Counted from the stretch's first letter, positions 9,241-18,777 are shown. The stretch: DNA of 64,000 nucleotides from Cyclobacteriaceae bacterium (GCA_025808415.1 CP075525.1:1-64000), one strand, 5' to 3'. Numbers and translations: made by a program. The notes: generated by a model not told the origin, from the letters alone.

Positions 9241-11031
9241 ATGCTGCATGATGAGCTTAAAGAATATTCCTTACGCCTACCCGATTCGCCTGGTGTTTAC
9301 CGGTTTTACAATACAGAGAACCAACTCATTTATGTAGGGAAAGCAAAAAGCCTGAAAAAAAGGGTTAGCAGCTATTTCTCTAAAAGCAGCGGCATAAGCC
9401 GAAAAACGCTAAAGCTTGTTTCAGAAATATCAAAAATTGAATACACCGTATCGAATACGGAATTCGATGCGCTGTTACTGGAGAATAACCTGATAAAACA
9501 AAATCAACCGAAGTACAACATCCTGCTCAAGGATGATAAAACTTTTCCATACCTGTGTATTCTTAAAGAAAGGTTCCCCAGGATCATAGCCACAAGAAAA
9601 TACAATACAGGACAGGGCGAATATTTCGGGCCGTATGCCAGTGTTGTGGCCATGAAAAGTGTTTTAGAGCTGATCCGAAAACTGTACACCATCCGCACAT
9701 GCTCATTGATGTTAAGTAAGGCAAATATTGATCAGAAAAAATTTAAGGTATGCCTCGAGTTTCATATCGGCAATTGTAAGGGCCCCTGTGAAGCACTTCA
9801 AACTGAAGAAGATTATCTCCAGGACATTGAACAAGCCAGAAACATCCTAAAGGGGAATTTGAGTATCGTGGAGAACCACTTCCTCCAACAGATGAAAAAG
9901 GCAGCGGATAGCCTGTCTTTTGAACGGGCTCAGTATTATAAAGAAAAGCTGGAAGTTCTGGAACGGTTTCAAACCAAATCGTTGGTTGTTAATAAAGACC
10001 TTACCGATATTGATGTAATTACTATTACCAGCAAAAATGAATTTGCTTATGTCAACTACATGCTCATTAAAGAAGGGGCAATCATCTACTCCAAAACAAT
10101 TGAGATCAAGAAGTCGCTGGATGAACCCGATGATGAATTGCTCGCCTTTGTCTTGATTGACCTTCGCGCAAAAACCATGTCTTTAAACTCTTCAGTTTAT
10201 AGCAATTTACCCATTAATGTTTTGCCGGATGGTTTAGAAAATATTGTTCCAAAGATTGGCGATAAAAAAAAATTGGTTGCGCTCTCGCTTAAAAACGCAC
10301 TGGAAATGCAAAAGGAGCGGGAACTTCTTCGCACTGAGAAACGATCACGGAACAATGAAGTAATCGAAATCCTGCAAAAAGACCTTCACCTGCAACATGC
10401 ACCGCGCACTATTGAATGTTTTGACAACTCCAATTTTCAGGGAGACCAGCCGGTAGCCTCCATGGTACGCTTTGTAAACGGCAAAGCCGATAAAAAGAAC
10501 TACCGTCATTTCAACATCAAAACCGTAACAGGGCCAAACGATTTCGAATCCATGAAAGAGATTGTAGGCAGGCGGTATAAACGGCTCGTTGAAGAAGGGG
10601 AAGAATTCCCTGACCTGATTTTGGTGGATGGTGGCAAAGGCCAACTGAGCAGCGCCTGTGAAGCACTAAAAGAGCTTGACCTTTATGGCAAAATACCCAT
10701 TGCCGGAATAGCTAAGAAGCTGGAAGAAATTTATTACCCGGAGGATCCATTGCCCTTGCACATCAATAAAAAATCACCAGGGTTACTTTTACTGCAGCAG
10801 ATCCGGGACGAAGCCCACCGGTTTGCCATAACCTTTCACCGGCAAAAAAGAAGTAAGGCACACCTTACTACGGAGTTGGATGAGCTAAAAGGAATTGGTG
10901 AGAAAACTATTACAAAGCTGCTTCAGCATTTCAAATCAGTAAAAAAGATCAGGGAAGCGCGTTTTGAAGATATTGAGAAACTCATCGGGAAATCAAAGGC
11001 ACTAAAATTGTTCAGCAACAAAAAACCCTGA
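9241..11031 (+). CDS. uvrC: UvrABC system protein C
   Basis: This 596-residue excision nuclease has an N-terminal GIY-YIG domain (SPGVYRFYNTENQLIYVGKA, about residues 17-36), a cysteine-containing linker, a UVR motif (about 200-235), the RNase H-like C-terminal nuclease (about 375-530, with ECFDNSNFQG and LILVDGGKGQL) and tandem helix-hairpin-helix motifs at the end. It makes both incisions in nucleotide excision repair. UvrA is encoded about 12 kb away; UvrB is not in the window. The stop codon lies within a bidirectional terminator stem. Confidence 0.97.
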   Translation: MLHDELKEYSLRLPDSPGVYRFYNTENQLIYVGKAKSLKKRVSSYFSKSSGISRKTLKLVSEISKIEYTVSNTEFDALLLENNLIKQNQPKYNILLKDDKTFPYLCILKERFPRIIATRKYNTGQGEYFGPYASVVAMKSVLELIRKLYTIRTCSLMLSKANIDQKKFKVCLEFHIGNCKGPCEALQTEEDYLQDIEQARNILKGNLSIVENHFLQQMKKAADSLSFERAQYYKEKLEVLERFQTKSLVVNKDLTDIDVITITSKNEFAYVNYMLIKEGAIIYSKTIEIKKSLDEPDDELLAFVLIDLRAKTMSLNSSVYSNLPINVLPDGLENIVPKIGDKKKLVALSLKNALEMQKERELLRTEKRSRNNEVIEILQKDLHLQHAPRTIECFDNSNFQGDQPVASMVRFVNGKADKKNYRHFNIKTVTGPNDFESMKEIVGRRYKRLVEEGEEFPDLILVDGGKGQLSSACEALKELDLYGKIPIAGIAKKLEEIYYPEDPLPLHINKKSPGLLLLQQIRDEAHRFAITFHRQKRSKAHLTTELDELKGIGEKTITKLLQHFKSVKKIREARFEDIEKLIGKSKALKLFSNKKP

Positions 11032-11051
11032 CCGTGTGGTCAGGGTTTTTT
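11020..11051. terminator. Bidirectional intrinsic terminator, uvrC / gldN
   Basis: A perfect 14-bp stem (11020-11033 and 11038-11051) with a GTGT loop reads A6-CCCTGACC on one side and GGTCAGGG-T6 on the other, so it has a U-tract in both directions. It includes the uvrC stop codon and lies between the convergent ends of uvrC and gldN. Confidence 0.93.
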
Positions 11052-11070
11052 GTAATGATCTCCTTAGGCG

Positions 11071-11985
11071 TTAGAATTCCCACAAATTATGCTCTTTTTC
11101 CATCAACATAATTTCAGCCCACTCACGCGCCCATACACTTTCATAATACGGACGGTTATTATTCCTGTAAATATCCTCTATCCTGTAATCATCAGGGTTT
11201 TCAATCTTGTAGATTGTTCCCTTAAATAACCTGAGCAAAAACGCGTCAGCAAAATTTTTATTTTCAGCCGTATTCTGACGATTAAACCAAACTGCCTTTG
11301 CAGGGTTGTTGCGAAAAACTTTTTCGATGTCCTTATACTTAAACCAGCCAAGAGGCTTGTAAGTAGAGGTATTTTGATCGTACGCCTGCATTTCAATGGC
11401 CTGAATGTCATAGTACAAGCGTGATCTTCTCCGATCGAAAATAACGTCCTCAACGATGTTGATAACATCAATTTCCCTTGGCAAGAAGGTTAAGCCTTTT
11501 CCTTGAGTAGTAACCAGCCACTCACCGCCAGGAGACTGAGATGGATTAGTGCCCCTGTTTGTATTAACCTGCAGTTCGTAGTTTTTCCCATTGAAAGACA
11601 CAATATCAGTTTGGTAATAAGTCATTGTTGGATCCCATGCCGGAAAAGTTTGGCCTTGCTGAGAAACAAGGTTAGCCAAAAACTCGTCTTTTGTGTAAAC
11701 ACTGGATTCCGACAAAGAGTCGCTCTTGTAAACAACCGCAATTTCCCCGGATTTAACGGCATCCATTAACAAACGGGTAATTTCACCATTGGAAGCAAAA
11801 AAACCTTTGTTCTGCTTTTCCTTAAGATCCATAATTCTCCATACGCGCAACTTATAAAGTTGCTCATAACGTGGAATCGGATTTAAAGAATTAGGGTTGT
11901 ACTGAACCTCCTCTGGCTGCGCAAAGAGAACCACAGGAGTAATTAGCGCCAACACATAAAAAAATCGCTTCACAATGCTTGTCAT
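11071..11985 (-). CDS. gldN: T9SS ring protein GldN, with CBM5/12-like insertion
   Basis: The 304-residue exported protein has a signal peptide ending near Ala22. Its N-terminal (about 36-108) and C-terminal (about 165-304, with LYYDIQAIEM, PLGWFKYKDIEK and the terminal LWEF) parts match GldN/PorN, which forms the periplasmic ring with GldK. Between them, about residues 112-160 read like a chitin-binding CBM5/12 domain: AWDPTMTYY, then DIVSFNGKNYE, then NPSQS and a Trp at 156. The GldN sequences I recall carry no such module here. It is the last gene of porP-gldKLMN, 6 nt after gldM. Confidence 0.93.
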   Translation of the reverse strand: MTSIVKRFFYVLALITPVVLFAQPEEVQYNPNSLNPIPRYEQLYKLRVWRIMDLKEKQNKGFFASNGEITRLLMDAVKSGEIAVVYKSDSLSESSVYTKDEFLANLVSQQGQTFPAWDPTMTYYQTDIVSFNGKNYELQVNTNRGTNPSQSPGGEWLVTTQGKGLTFLPREIDVINIVEDVIFDRRRSRLYYDIQAIEMQAYDQNTSTYKPLGWFKYKDIEKVFRNNPAKAVWFNRQNTAENKNFADAFLLRLFKGTIYKIENPDDYRIEDIYRNNNRPYYESVWAREWAEIMLMEKEHNLWEF

Positions 11986-11991
11986 AAATTT

Positions 11992-13581
11992 TTATTGAAT
12001 TGGAATGGTTATGATGTCATTTCCTGAAACCGTAACAGGTTCAGCGTTTCCTTTAAAGGTCATGCGCACCACAGTTTTAGGTTCAACAATTATCCTGTCA
12101 CCAGGGCGCATCAGTGCACGCCATGCACTTAGGTCTATAATTTCACTTGTCATTGTCATTTCCTGAACACGCTGCGTTCCCCGTGCGAGAATCACAGACA
12201 TGTTACGGATTCGGAAATTAGCATCCTGTGGAACTTCAGCCTTAAAGTTTTCGTCAGGATCCGCATTGATACGTAATCCTGCAATCGCGCCAGCCTTAAC
12301 ACCATTTTTCAAATCGATATCACGGCCATTGTTATCCTTGGCAATAATGCGGGGGCGAGGAACATTCTTCACGTCAAATTGCTCAGTGCCAATGAAGGTT
12401 CCGGAATTGTTAACCGAAACATTTACCTTACGTTGGCTTGGGATAATGATGACATTTCCGGTCTTGGGGCCTTTTTGAATCTCGGCCCCTGTGGCAGAAA
12501 ATGTAGGGTTATAGTTAGTGCCCAAAGCAGGTACTTCAATGTTAACACTATTACCACAACCCATATAAAGCGTTGGGGCCGTTCCAGTAGTCACCCGTAT
12601 TACCGGCTTGGCGACAAAGTATTCTATCGTCTGCTCATAAACTTCATCGTTCAGCTTAATTTCAGCTTTGAACGTTTGTTTCGATAAACCTTGCGCATCA
12701 TAATTGCCTCCGGCTGCAGTAAACTTTAACCTTCCCATTTTAATTCCGGTAGGGTTATCCACTTCAACGGGAATAGGTTTTCCATTGTAAGTCATCTCGG
12801 GGCTCAAGGCAGAAGATGAAGCAGAGATAAACATATCTGCTTCGTAAGGAGCACCAGCCGCTACAATGGAAGACTTAGGCCTAACCATTGGGATAATATT
12901 TTCAAACGCCACGCGGGCAGCACCAGCCTTTTCGGCAAGTTTTCGCAACGCCACTGATTCATATTCCAATACCTCCGTTTGAATTTGAGAAACGGATGCC
13001 AATGCAGCAATTACAGGAGTGTTTTCAAATGTGAACGTTAAAAAATCCTTTCTGACGTGATCCGGATCGGACGCAAAAACAGGGATATCCTTTGGGGCCT
13101 TTGCCAGTGTCTTGAAATTTTCGCCCGTTAATGAATTCAATTCTTTAACGTAGTTATTCAAGGTTGTTTCAAATTCCTTTCCCCACTTATTCTTCTTGTC
13201 GATCATCATGGTGGCTACCGCAGAGCCATGATTGTTAATCAGGCTCTCGTCCACTTTATCGCTTCCGGAAACCTTCAGCATCTCTTTCTTCAATTCTTCA
13301 ATCCACTTATTCGTATTCGTGGTGAGATCGCGCACCTTTTGGGCACTCTCAACCGCGGCTTTAATCTCCGGCTTTTCGCTCTTACCGCCTTCCTTTAAAA
13401 TGGTTGCTAGCTGGCTTTGATTAGCCTTATCGGTTTCAATTACCAACTGGCTAAGCGTTTCATTTATAATGGCAAACTTTTCAAGTACTGCACTACTCAC
13501 CTGAAGCGCCAGAAGAGCGGTTAGTACGAGGTACATCATACCAATCATCTTCTGCCTGGGGGTTTCTTTTTTACCTGCCAT
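11992..13581 (-). CDS. gldM: T9SS motor subunit GldM
   Basis: The 529-residue protein has a short cytoplasmic N-terminus, one membrane helix (about 12-34, MIGMMYLVLTALLALQV) and a long periplasmic part. The first periplasmic section is helical and the rest beta-rich, as in the stacked periplasmic domains of GldM/PorM. With GldL it forms the proton-driven motor whose periplasmic shaft reaches the GldKN ring. It sits between gldL (52 nt upstream) and gldN (6 nt downstream). Confidence 0.96.
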   Translation of the reverse strand: MAGKKETPRQKMIGMMYLVLTALLALQVSSAVLEKFAIINETLSQLVIETDKANQSQLATILKEGGKSEKPEIKAAVESAQKVRDLTTNTNKWIEELKKEMLKVSGSDKVDESLINNHGSAVATMMIDKKNKWGKEFETTLNNYVKELNSLTGENFKTLAKAPKDIPVFASDPDHVRKDFLTFTFENTPVIAALASVSQIQTEVLEYESVALRKLAEKAGAARVAFENIIPMVRPKSSIVAAGAPYEADMFISASSSALSPEMTYNGKPIPVEVDNPTGIKMGRLKFTAAGGNYDAQGLSKQTFKAEIKLNDEVYEQTIEYFVAKPVIRVTTGTAPTLYMGCGNSVNIEVPALGTNYNPTFSATGAEIQKGPKTGNVIIIPSQRKVNVSVNNSGTFIGTEQFDVKNVPRPRIIAKDNNGRDIDLKNGVKAGAIAGLRINADPDENFKAEVPQDANFRIRNMSVILARGTQRVQEMTMTSEIIDLSAWRALMRPGDRIIVEPKTVVRMTFKGNAEPVTVSGNDIITIPIQ

Positions 13582-13633
13582 TTTTTTCTGGTTTTATCGT
13601 GTATACTAAATCTTAAACCTTCTACTGTTTCAA

Positions 13634-14458
13634 TTAATTTCCTCCACCCTTCATAGCAGTGAGCATGCTGCCATAAACCTTATTAAGGGCGGTGAGGTTA
13701 TCAGACAATTTGCCAAGTTCCGTTGTAAACTTGGTTGTGTTTTCACCAACTTTAGAAAGACCTGACATAGCACCGGTAAGGCTTTCATAAAACTTGTTCA
13801 TGTTTTTCACGTGGCTGTCAGCATCTTTCAATTCCATTTCATACACAGAATTAAGCGCTGCCAGGTTTTTAGTAACTTTCTGTACTTGCGAATGATACTC
13901 ACCGGCATCTTTTGATGCATTGGCCATTGAGCCAACAGCCTCAATGGCTGTTTTATATGACGAATTCATATCCGACAAAGCCTTCGAAGCGGTCTTTACA
14001 TTAGTGGCATACTCATTAGTGGCAACGGCTGCATTTGAAAGATTATTCATCTGTTTTGCAGAATCTGCCAGATTGGTTAAGCCTTTACCCAGGTTATCCA
14101 AAAGATTTTGGTCAACCTTGGCGGTCTTTAACATTTCATCAATTTTTAGAAGAGGCGAATCCGTAGCACCGGCACCTGCCTTGCGCACCGTGGGTGTAGA
14201 AATTGAGCCTTCAAAATCTTCGGCTAATTCAGGGTAAACTTTAGTCCAATCGGTTTCTTTTGCAGGTGGTTCAAACGCACTTAAAAAGAAAATGGCTGCT
14301 TCTGTAAGCAGACCAACCATCAGCATTTGGTCGGCACCGGTTAAGTGAAGGATTTTAAATAACGCTCCAACAATTACCACCGCTGCACCAATACCATAGA
14401 CTTTTGGCATGATGGTTTTAAAGAGAAGTTCTGCAAATCCGCCTTTTTTCTTGCTCAT
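13634..14458 (-). CDS. gldL: T9SS motor subunit GldL
   Basis: The 274-residue protein has two N-terminal membrane helices (about 19-38 and 43-62) and a long cytoplasmic helical tail rich in Lys, Asn and Ser. Lys35 in ALFKI and Glu53 in GLLTEA line up with the membrane Lys and Glu of Flavobacterium GldL that take part in proton-driven rotation (recalled from the family). The arrangement, five GldL around two GldM helices, is known from structures of homologues. The gene lies between gldK and gldM. Confidence 0.95.
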   Translation of the reverse strand: MSKKKGGFAELLFKTIMPKVYGIGAAVVIVGALFKILHLTGADQMLMVGLLTEAAIFFLSAFEPPAKETDWTKVYPELAEDFEGSISTPTVRKAGAGATDSPLLKIDEMLKTAKVDQNLLDNLGKGLTNLADSAKQMNNLSNAAVATNEYATNVKTASKALSDMNSSYKTAIEAVGSMANASKDAGEYHSQVQKVTKNLAALNSVYEMELKDADSHVKNMNKFYESLTGAMSGLSKVGENTTKFTTELGKLSDNLTALNKVYGSMLTAMKGGGN

Positions 14459-14522
14459 TGTAGTATGGGTTTAAGTTTTTTTGGGTCTGGTTTTATTAAA
14501 GTTAAGTAGAGATTTCTATTAA

Positions 14523-15611
14523 TTAAAATTCGCGTCCTGACGAGCGGCCTAAGTGGGTTAAAGCACACCGGAACCCAATATAAGCGCGCGTTGAATCTTT
14601 GAATTCGTATGTACGTGTACCGGTTTCAAGGTAGTAGGCCACATCCTTCCAGGAACCACCGCGTACAACTTTTTTAGGGGCAATTTTCGCGTTGTAGCGT
14701 GAATCCTCTGGGTTGGTACGTGGGTCAATGTATTGTGGGTTCAAGTCCCAAACTGTAGGAACAGACGCAGGATTGAAATCATCTAAGCACCACTCCGAAA
14801 CATTACCGGCCATATCATAAAGGCCATAGTCATTAGGAAAGTAAGATTGGACCGGAGATGTGTAAGCGAAACCATCATCATAAAAATTACCACGGCCGGG
14901 TTTGAAGTTTGCTAACATACAACCCTTTGAGTTACGGATGTATGGGTTACCCCAAGGGTATTTGGCCAGGTCACGGCCCCCGCGGGCGGCATATTCCCAT
15001 TCAGCTTCTGACGGTAACCGGAAATTGGGCATCGGGAAATCACCAACGCTCTTTCTGAAATCGTTCAGGTAGGCTGTCCGCCAGTCAGAAAAGAAAACGG
15101 CAGCATCCCAACTAACACCAACAACAGGATAATCGTCATAGGCAGGGTGCCAATAATAATAGTCTTGAATAGGATCACCCATATGGTGGGCAAAATCCCT
15201 TACCCAGGCAGTTGTGTCAGGGTAATACTTATCACGGAAAGTTTGCTGATCAATGGTCTCAAAGCCTTCTATACTTCCATTGTCCACCAGATAAAAATTG
15301 GTAAACTGCCTGTATTCATTATTTGTAATCTCGGTGTCATCCATAAAGAATGAACCAATTGTAACCTGCTTGTTAAAGTTGATTTGGGTTGATGCGGGAT
15401 CTTCATCAGCTTGGCCCATGTGAAAGGTTCCAGCCGGAATGGGCACCATACCATAGGGAATGGTCATTACCCAACCTTGTCTGCCGGGAACACCAACCAA
15501 TTCGCCTCGGTCACCGCCACGACCACCACCGCCAATACCTAGTAATCCACAGGCGCTGGCAGCAATACCCGCAACGAGTAACAAAAGTTTAGAAGAAACC
15601 GACTTGCTCAT
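14523..15611 (-). CDS. gldK: T9SS ring lipoprotein GldK
   Basis: The 362-residue lipoprotein has a signal peptide ending at Cys21 (IAASAC), then a glycine-rich linker and a formylglycine-generating-enzyme-like (sulfatase-modifying factor) fold. Fold hallmarks include PIPAGTFHMGQADEDP, FRLPSEAEWEYAARGG, DMAGNVSEWCLDDF and VVRGGSWKD. GldK/PorK uses this fold structurally: it forms the outer-membrane-linked periplasmic ring with GldN. It lies after porP and before gldL. Confidence 0.95.
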   Translation of the reverse strand: MSKSVSSKLLLLVAGIAASACGLLGIGGGGRGGDRGELVGVPGRQGWVMTIPYGMVPIPAGTFHMGQADEDPASTQINFNKQVTIGSFFMDDTEITNNEYRQFTNFYLVDNGSIEGFETIDQQTFRDKYYPDTTAWVRDFAHHMGDPIQDYYYWHPAYDDYPVVGVSWDAAVFFSDWRTAYLNDFRKSVGDFPMPNFRLPSEAEWEYAARGGRDLAKYPWGNPYIRNSKGCMLANFKPGRGNFYDDGFAYTSPVQSYFPNDYGLYDMAGNVSEWCLDDFNPASVPTVWDLNPQYIDPRTNPEDSRYNAKIAPKKVVRGGSWKDVAYYLETGTRTYEFKDSTRAYIGFRCALTHLGRSSGREF

Positions 15612-15732
15612 ATATCAATTACAGTTTTGCCAAAAAATTATAAAGACCCGAAATTAGTGCTTAATGCCCTATTTTTTAAAAATTGCTTACCAAATTCTAC
15701 AAAATTCGCATAAAACCAAAATAATTTGCCGC

Positions 15733-16695
15733 CTAATGCCTGTAACGGGGGGTTCGAACGATCTTTTTAACGCCACCTGCAATTACCGGCAATTCGTACG
15801 AGAGCATTAGCTCATGCGAAAAGTTTTCCTTCGCTGCCCGATCCTTAATTACAAAGTCAACCGAATAACCAAGGCGCAACGACTTATCTTTCAGGAATGC
15901 ATAGCCTAATATAAGGTTGGCCGCCTCTGATGATCTGAACGCTAATCCTCCCCACATCGTATTGCGAAGGGTGGCAATTACAGCAAGATCAACTGAAGTC
16001 TCGTTGAAATCGGTTTTTACAAGGACGGTAGGATTAATCTGAAGGTCGAAATTAACATCATAGAAATAGCCTGCTGTTAGGTTCATGTGGTTTTCAAGGG
16101 CGTTGCGTTGGCTCACTCCAAAATCAAATTCTGATTTTAAGAGGTGGTTAAAGCCTACGCCACCATAGAACTTTTCATTCCTGTACATCAGCCCCACACC
16201 AAGGTCGGGGCGGATTTGGGATTCCTTTCCGGTTTTGTCTTGAAGAAAAGGATCGGAAGGATCAATAGCACGGTACTTATCGAAGTCGAGCGATTGCGAG
16301 TACATGCCCAACTTGATACCGAAGCTAAGTTTGCTGCTTTCCTTTATGCCCAGGTGATATGCATACATGGCCTGTGCTTCCAAATTATTTTGAGGGCCTA
16401 GCCTGTCGTTCATCACATAAACACCAAAACCACTTTTAAGCTTGTGGATAGGGGTTGAGAAGGAGATTAGTTGCGAAGTTGGTGCGCCCCCATCACCAAA
16501 AGTAGACTGGTAGCCCAACCATTGGCTGCGGTGAAAAGCCGTTGCCCTGGTTACCCCATCGGCACCGGCTGCTGCGGGGGTAAGGTACAAGTGGTTAAAC
16601 ATGTACTGAGTAAACTGTGCGTCTTGCTGTGCAAAAAGGCGGTGACTACCGGCAAGCAGAAGGCAAAAAATTATATAGAAACCTTTCCTGAGCAT
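15733..16695 (-). CDS. porP: PorP/SprF family outer membrane protein
   Basis: From the ATG at 16695 the protein has 320 residues; the frame extends to a TTG at 16713. A signal peptide ending near LFAQ precedes the family signature QDAQFTQYMFNHLYLTPAAAG, and the remainder alternates as in a 14-strand-type outer membrane barrel. PorP/SprF proteins anchor the T9SS ring or help display specific cargo. Its place 121 nt upstream of gldK matches the porP-porK-porL-porM-porN order known from Porphyromonas. Confidence 0.9.
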   Translation of the reverse strand: MLRKGFYIIFCLLLAGSHRLFAQQDAQFTQYMFNHLYLTPAAAGADGVTRATAFHRSQWLGYQSTFGDGGAPTSQLISFSTPIHKLKSGFGVYVMNDRLGPQNNLEAQAMYAYHLGIKESSKLSFGIKLGMYSQSLDFDKYRAIDPSDPFLQDKTGKESQIRPDLGVGLMYRNEKFYGGVGFNHLLKSEFDFGVSQRNALENHMNLTAGYFYDVNFDLQINPTVLVKTDFNETSVDLAVIATLRNTMWGGLAFRSSEAANLILGYAFLKDKSLRLGYSVDFVIKDRAAKENFSHELMLSYELPVIAGGVKKIVRTPRYRH

Positions 16696-16808
16696 TAAAG
16701 TGATAACATGCAAGGTTAAAGTAAATGCTTTTTTACGACACTTTCAACGTGCATGTAATTAAAGTGTAATAAAAAACACCTATTTGTAAAATCCAATGAA
16801 TGAATCAG

Positions 16809-17585
16809 TTATTTAATGCCGTTGGCTTTCTTAATATAGAGTTCTATGGCGCCCGTCATGGAGGGCGCGTTGGGAAGTGGAGCCTCAATATCCAGAATCA
16901 ATCCGGCATCACGCACAGCCTTTGCCGTAGTAGGTCCAAACGCTGCAATACGGGTACTATTTTGCTTGAAATCGGGAAAGTTCACAAACAAAGAGTTGAT
17001 ACCGGAGGGGCTAAAGAATGCCAACACATCATAAAAAACATTTTCAAGGTCGGAAAGATCGCTGGCTACTGTGTTGTAAATAATTGCCTCGGTAAACGTA
17101 AACCCATTGTCTTTTAAAAAATCGGGAATGTCATTTTTACGGATATCGGAGCAGGGGAAAAGATATTTTTCGTTTTTGTGCTTCTTCAGTATTTCCAGAA
17201 GGTCCTGAGTTGTTTTCAGGCCGGTAAAAATTTTTCGCTTACGGATAACAATGTATTTCTGCAGGTAATTTGATGTTTGCTCTGAGATACAGAAGTATTT
17301 CATATCGGCCGGCATCTCAACCTTCAACTCCTGGCAGATCTGAAAAAAATGGTCAACTGCGTTGCGGCTGGTAAAGATGATTGCCGTATGGTCCAGGATA
17401 TCGATTTTCTGTTTTCGGAACTCTTTGGCAGGAACCGGTTCTACCTGTATAAAAGGGCGGAAGTCAATTTTCAGGTTAAACTTCTCCATTAATTTAAAGT
17501 ATGGAGAGTTAGGGTCGGTGGGTGCCTCTTGCGTTACCAGTATGCTCTTCACTTTACGCATCCGGTCATTCACTTTTTCACTCAT
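16809..17585 (-). CDS. hemD: Uroporphyrinogen-III synthase
   Basis: The enzyme closes hydroxymethylbilane to uroporphyrinogen III in tetrapyrrole synthesis. The sequence has the two-lobed HemD pattern: IIFTSRNAVDHFF in lobe 1, a middle lobe (KYLFPCSDIRKNDIPDFL), and VLAFFSPSGINSLF with IAAFGPTTAKAVRDAG at the end. HemD is weakly conserved, but these motifs are diagnostic. The frame runs to a GTG at 17606 that abuts the upstream gene; the ATG at 17585 (258 residues) is the likelier start. It follows a DUF4271 gene, a pairing I recall from Bacteroidota. Confidence 0.9.
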   Translation of the reverse strand: MSEKVNDRMRKVKSILVTQEAPTDPNSPYFKLMEKFNLKIDFRPFIQVEPVPAKEFRKQKIDILDHTAIIFTSRNAVDHFFQICQELKVEMPADMKYFCISEQTSNYLQKYIVIRKRKIFTGLKTTQDLLEILKKHKNEKYLFPCSDIRKNDIPDFLKDNGFTFTEAIIYNTVASDLSDLENVFYDVLAFFSPSGINSLFVNFPDFKQNSTRIAAFGPTTAKAVRDAGLILDIEAPLPNAPSMTGAIELYIKKANGIK

Positions 17586-17606
17586 ATCAACTTGTACTGG
17601 ATTCAC

Positions 17607-18695
17607 CTACTCGTAAAGTATTTTAAACGCTACAAAAAAAGGTATCAATTCGGTGGCACAAATGTACGAAAATAAATGAATCGCTGAGAAAGCCACCCGC
17701 CTATTCAGTTTGAAATAAATCAGTATGATCCACCCGATCATCAACCACCGTAAAGACTCATATAAAAATGTGTACCACCCCATGTGGCTACCACTAATCA
17801 TAAAATAAAACACGGTGCACCCTGTTAACAGGGTGGCAATCAATAAACCTGCACGGATGAAACCCAGGAATTGAAAACCCGCCTGATCGCGAATATCAAA
17901 CAAAACCGATAGAAGCATAATGGCGATGGACTTAACGAAAAAAGCCGCCAGAATAATACCGCTTACTTGAAGCCAACGAACACCTAACTCCTTGAATGTT
18001 TCTGCCTCCAAAAAAAATTGGAGCCTGTAAACTGGGGGCAACCCAATAACCATTACCATCATCATGTATCCGATAAGCAATGAAACAAAAATGTAAAATA
18101 AAATATTTGCACTGCTTGCTATTCGGGCAAACATTTGGTCTTCTTCGCTTTCGCGTAACGAAAACAACCTGGAAACAGAAAAATAATGAAATGTTAACTT
18201 GGGGTTAAGACGAAGGATTAATACAAAAAAAATAATAAGCAATAAACCCGAAACAAGAACAAAGTTGCGTGCATCATTAACGTGTCGTGTTAAGGGACCA
18301 CCGGAAGAAGCCAAAGAAGGAAGTTCTGTTATAATTTGCGTTCTCAGGTTTTGAACGGTAATCCCTTCTTCCTGGTACAAGCTTATCCATAGTATTCTAT
18401 TGGAGAGGCTGTCCATGTTGATCAACTTACGCTTCACCTGATCGGTCAGGAGTTGATTGTTCAACCATACGCTAAACCGATCGTTACTCTCCAATAAGAG
18501 TTTGTCGCCTTTAAAAAGCCCGGGGTTTATGGAGATATGAATGGCCTGGCCTTTGTCCATGTCGGAGTAGTTATGGTATTTACCTTCCCTAAAGACCATC
18601 CAATCGGGCCGGAAGTCCTTTATGATAAAATAATCTTGTGCTGCTATTGTGCGTGCACATAGAATTACGCCAACCAAAAAAATTATTCGCCTCAT
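17607..18695 (-). CDS. DUF4271 membrane protein
   Basis: The 362-residue protein has a signal peptide (cleavage near ARTIAA), a periplasmic beta-rich domain (about 20-125) and then about six to seven membrane helices (about 140-355). This is the layout of DUF4271 proteins, whose function is unknown. Its stop codon abuts the hemD frame, so the two are co-transcribed. An exact -7 box ends 7 nt before the ATG. A link to heme delivery is possible but is only inferred from gene order. Confidence 0.8.
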   Translation of the reverse strand: MRRIIFLVGVILCARTIAAQDYFIIKDFRPDWMVFREGKYHNYSDMDKGQAIHISINPGLFKGDKLLLESNDRFSVWLNNQLLTDQVKRKLINMDSLSNRILWISLYQEEGITVQNLRTQIITELPSLASSGGPLTRHVNDARNFVLVSGLLLIIFFVLILRLNPKLTFHYFSVSRLFSLRESEEDQMFARIASSANILFYIFVSLLIGYMMMVMVIGLPPVYRLQFFLEAETFKELGVRWLQVSGIILAAFFVKSIAIMLLSVLFDIRDQAGFQFLGFIRAGLLIATLLTGCTVFYFMISGSHMGWYTFLYESLRWLMIGWIILIYFKLNRRVAFSAIHLFSYICATELIPFFVAFKILYE

Positions 18696-18702
18696 GCAGG
18701 GT

Positions 18703-18735
18703 CAAAAGTATGGAATAGTAACACATTCTTACAAA
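18703..18735 (-). promoter_or_regulatory. Promoter for DUF4271-hemD
   Basis: On the minus strand, TTTG (18735-18732), a 21-nt spacer and TACTTTTG (18710-18703) match the Bacteroidota -33/-7 elements exactly. The -7 box ends 7 nt before the ATG at 18695, so the transcript would have almost no leader. Confidence 0.6.
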
Positions 18736-18765
18736 AACGAATATCCTTTCGAGATTTCGAATGAT

Positions 18766-18773
18766 TAGTTTTG
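18766..18773 (+). promoter_or_regulatory. -7 box for hemW
   Basis: TAGTTTTG is an exact TAnnTTTG match ending 4 nt before the hemW ATG at 18778. A weak TTTC at 18747-18750 is too close to be a standard -33 element. If used, transcription would start at or next to the ATG, giving a leaderless mRNA. Confidence 0.45.
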
Positions 18774-18777
18774 CCTC

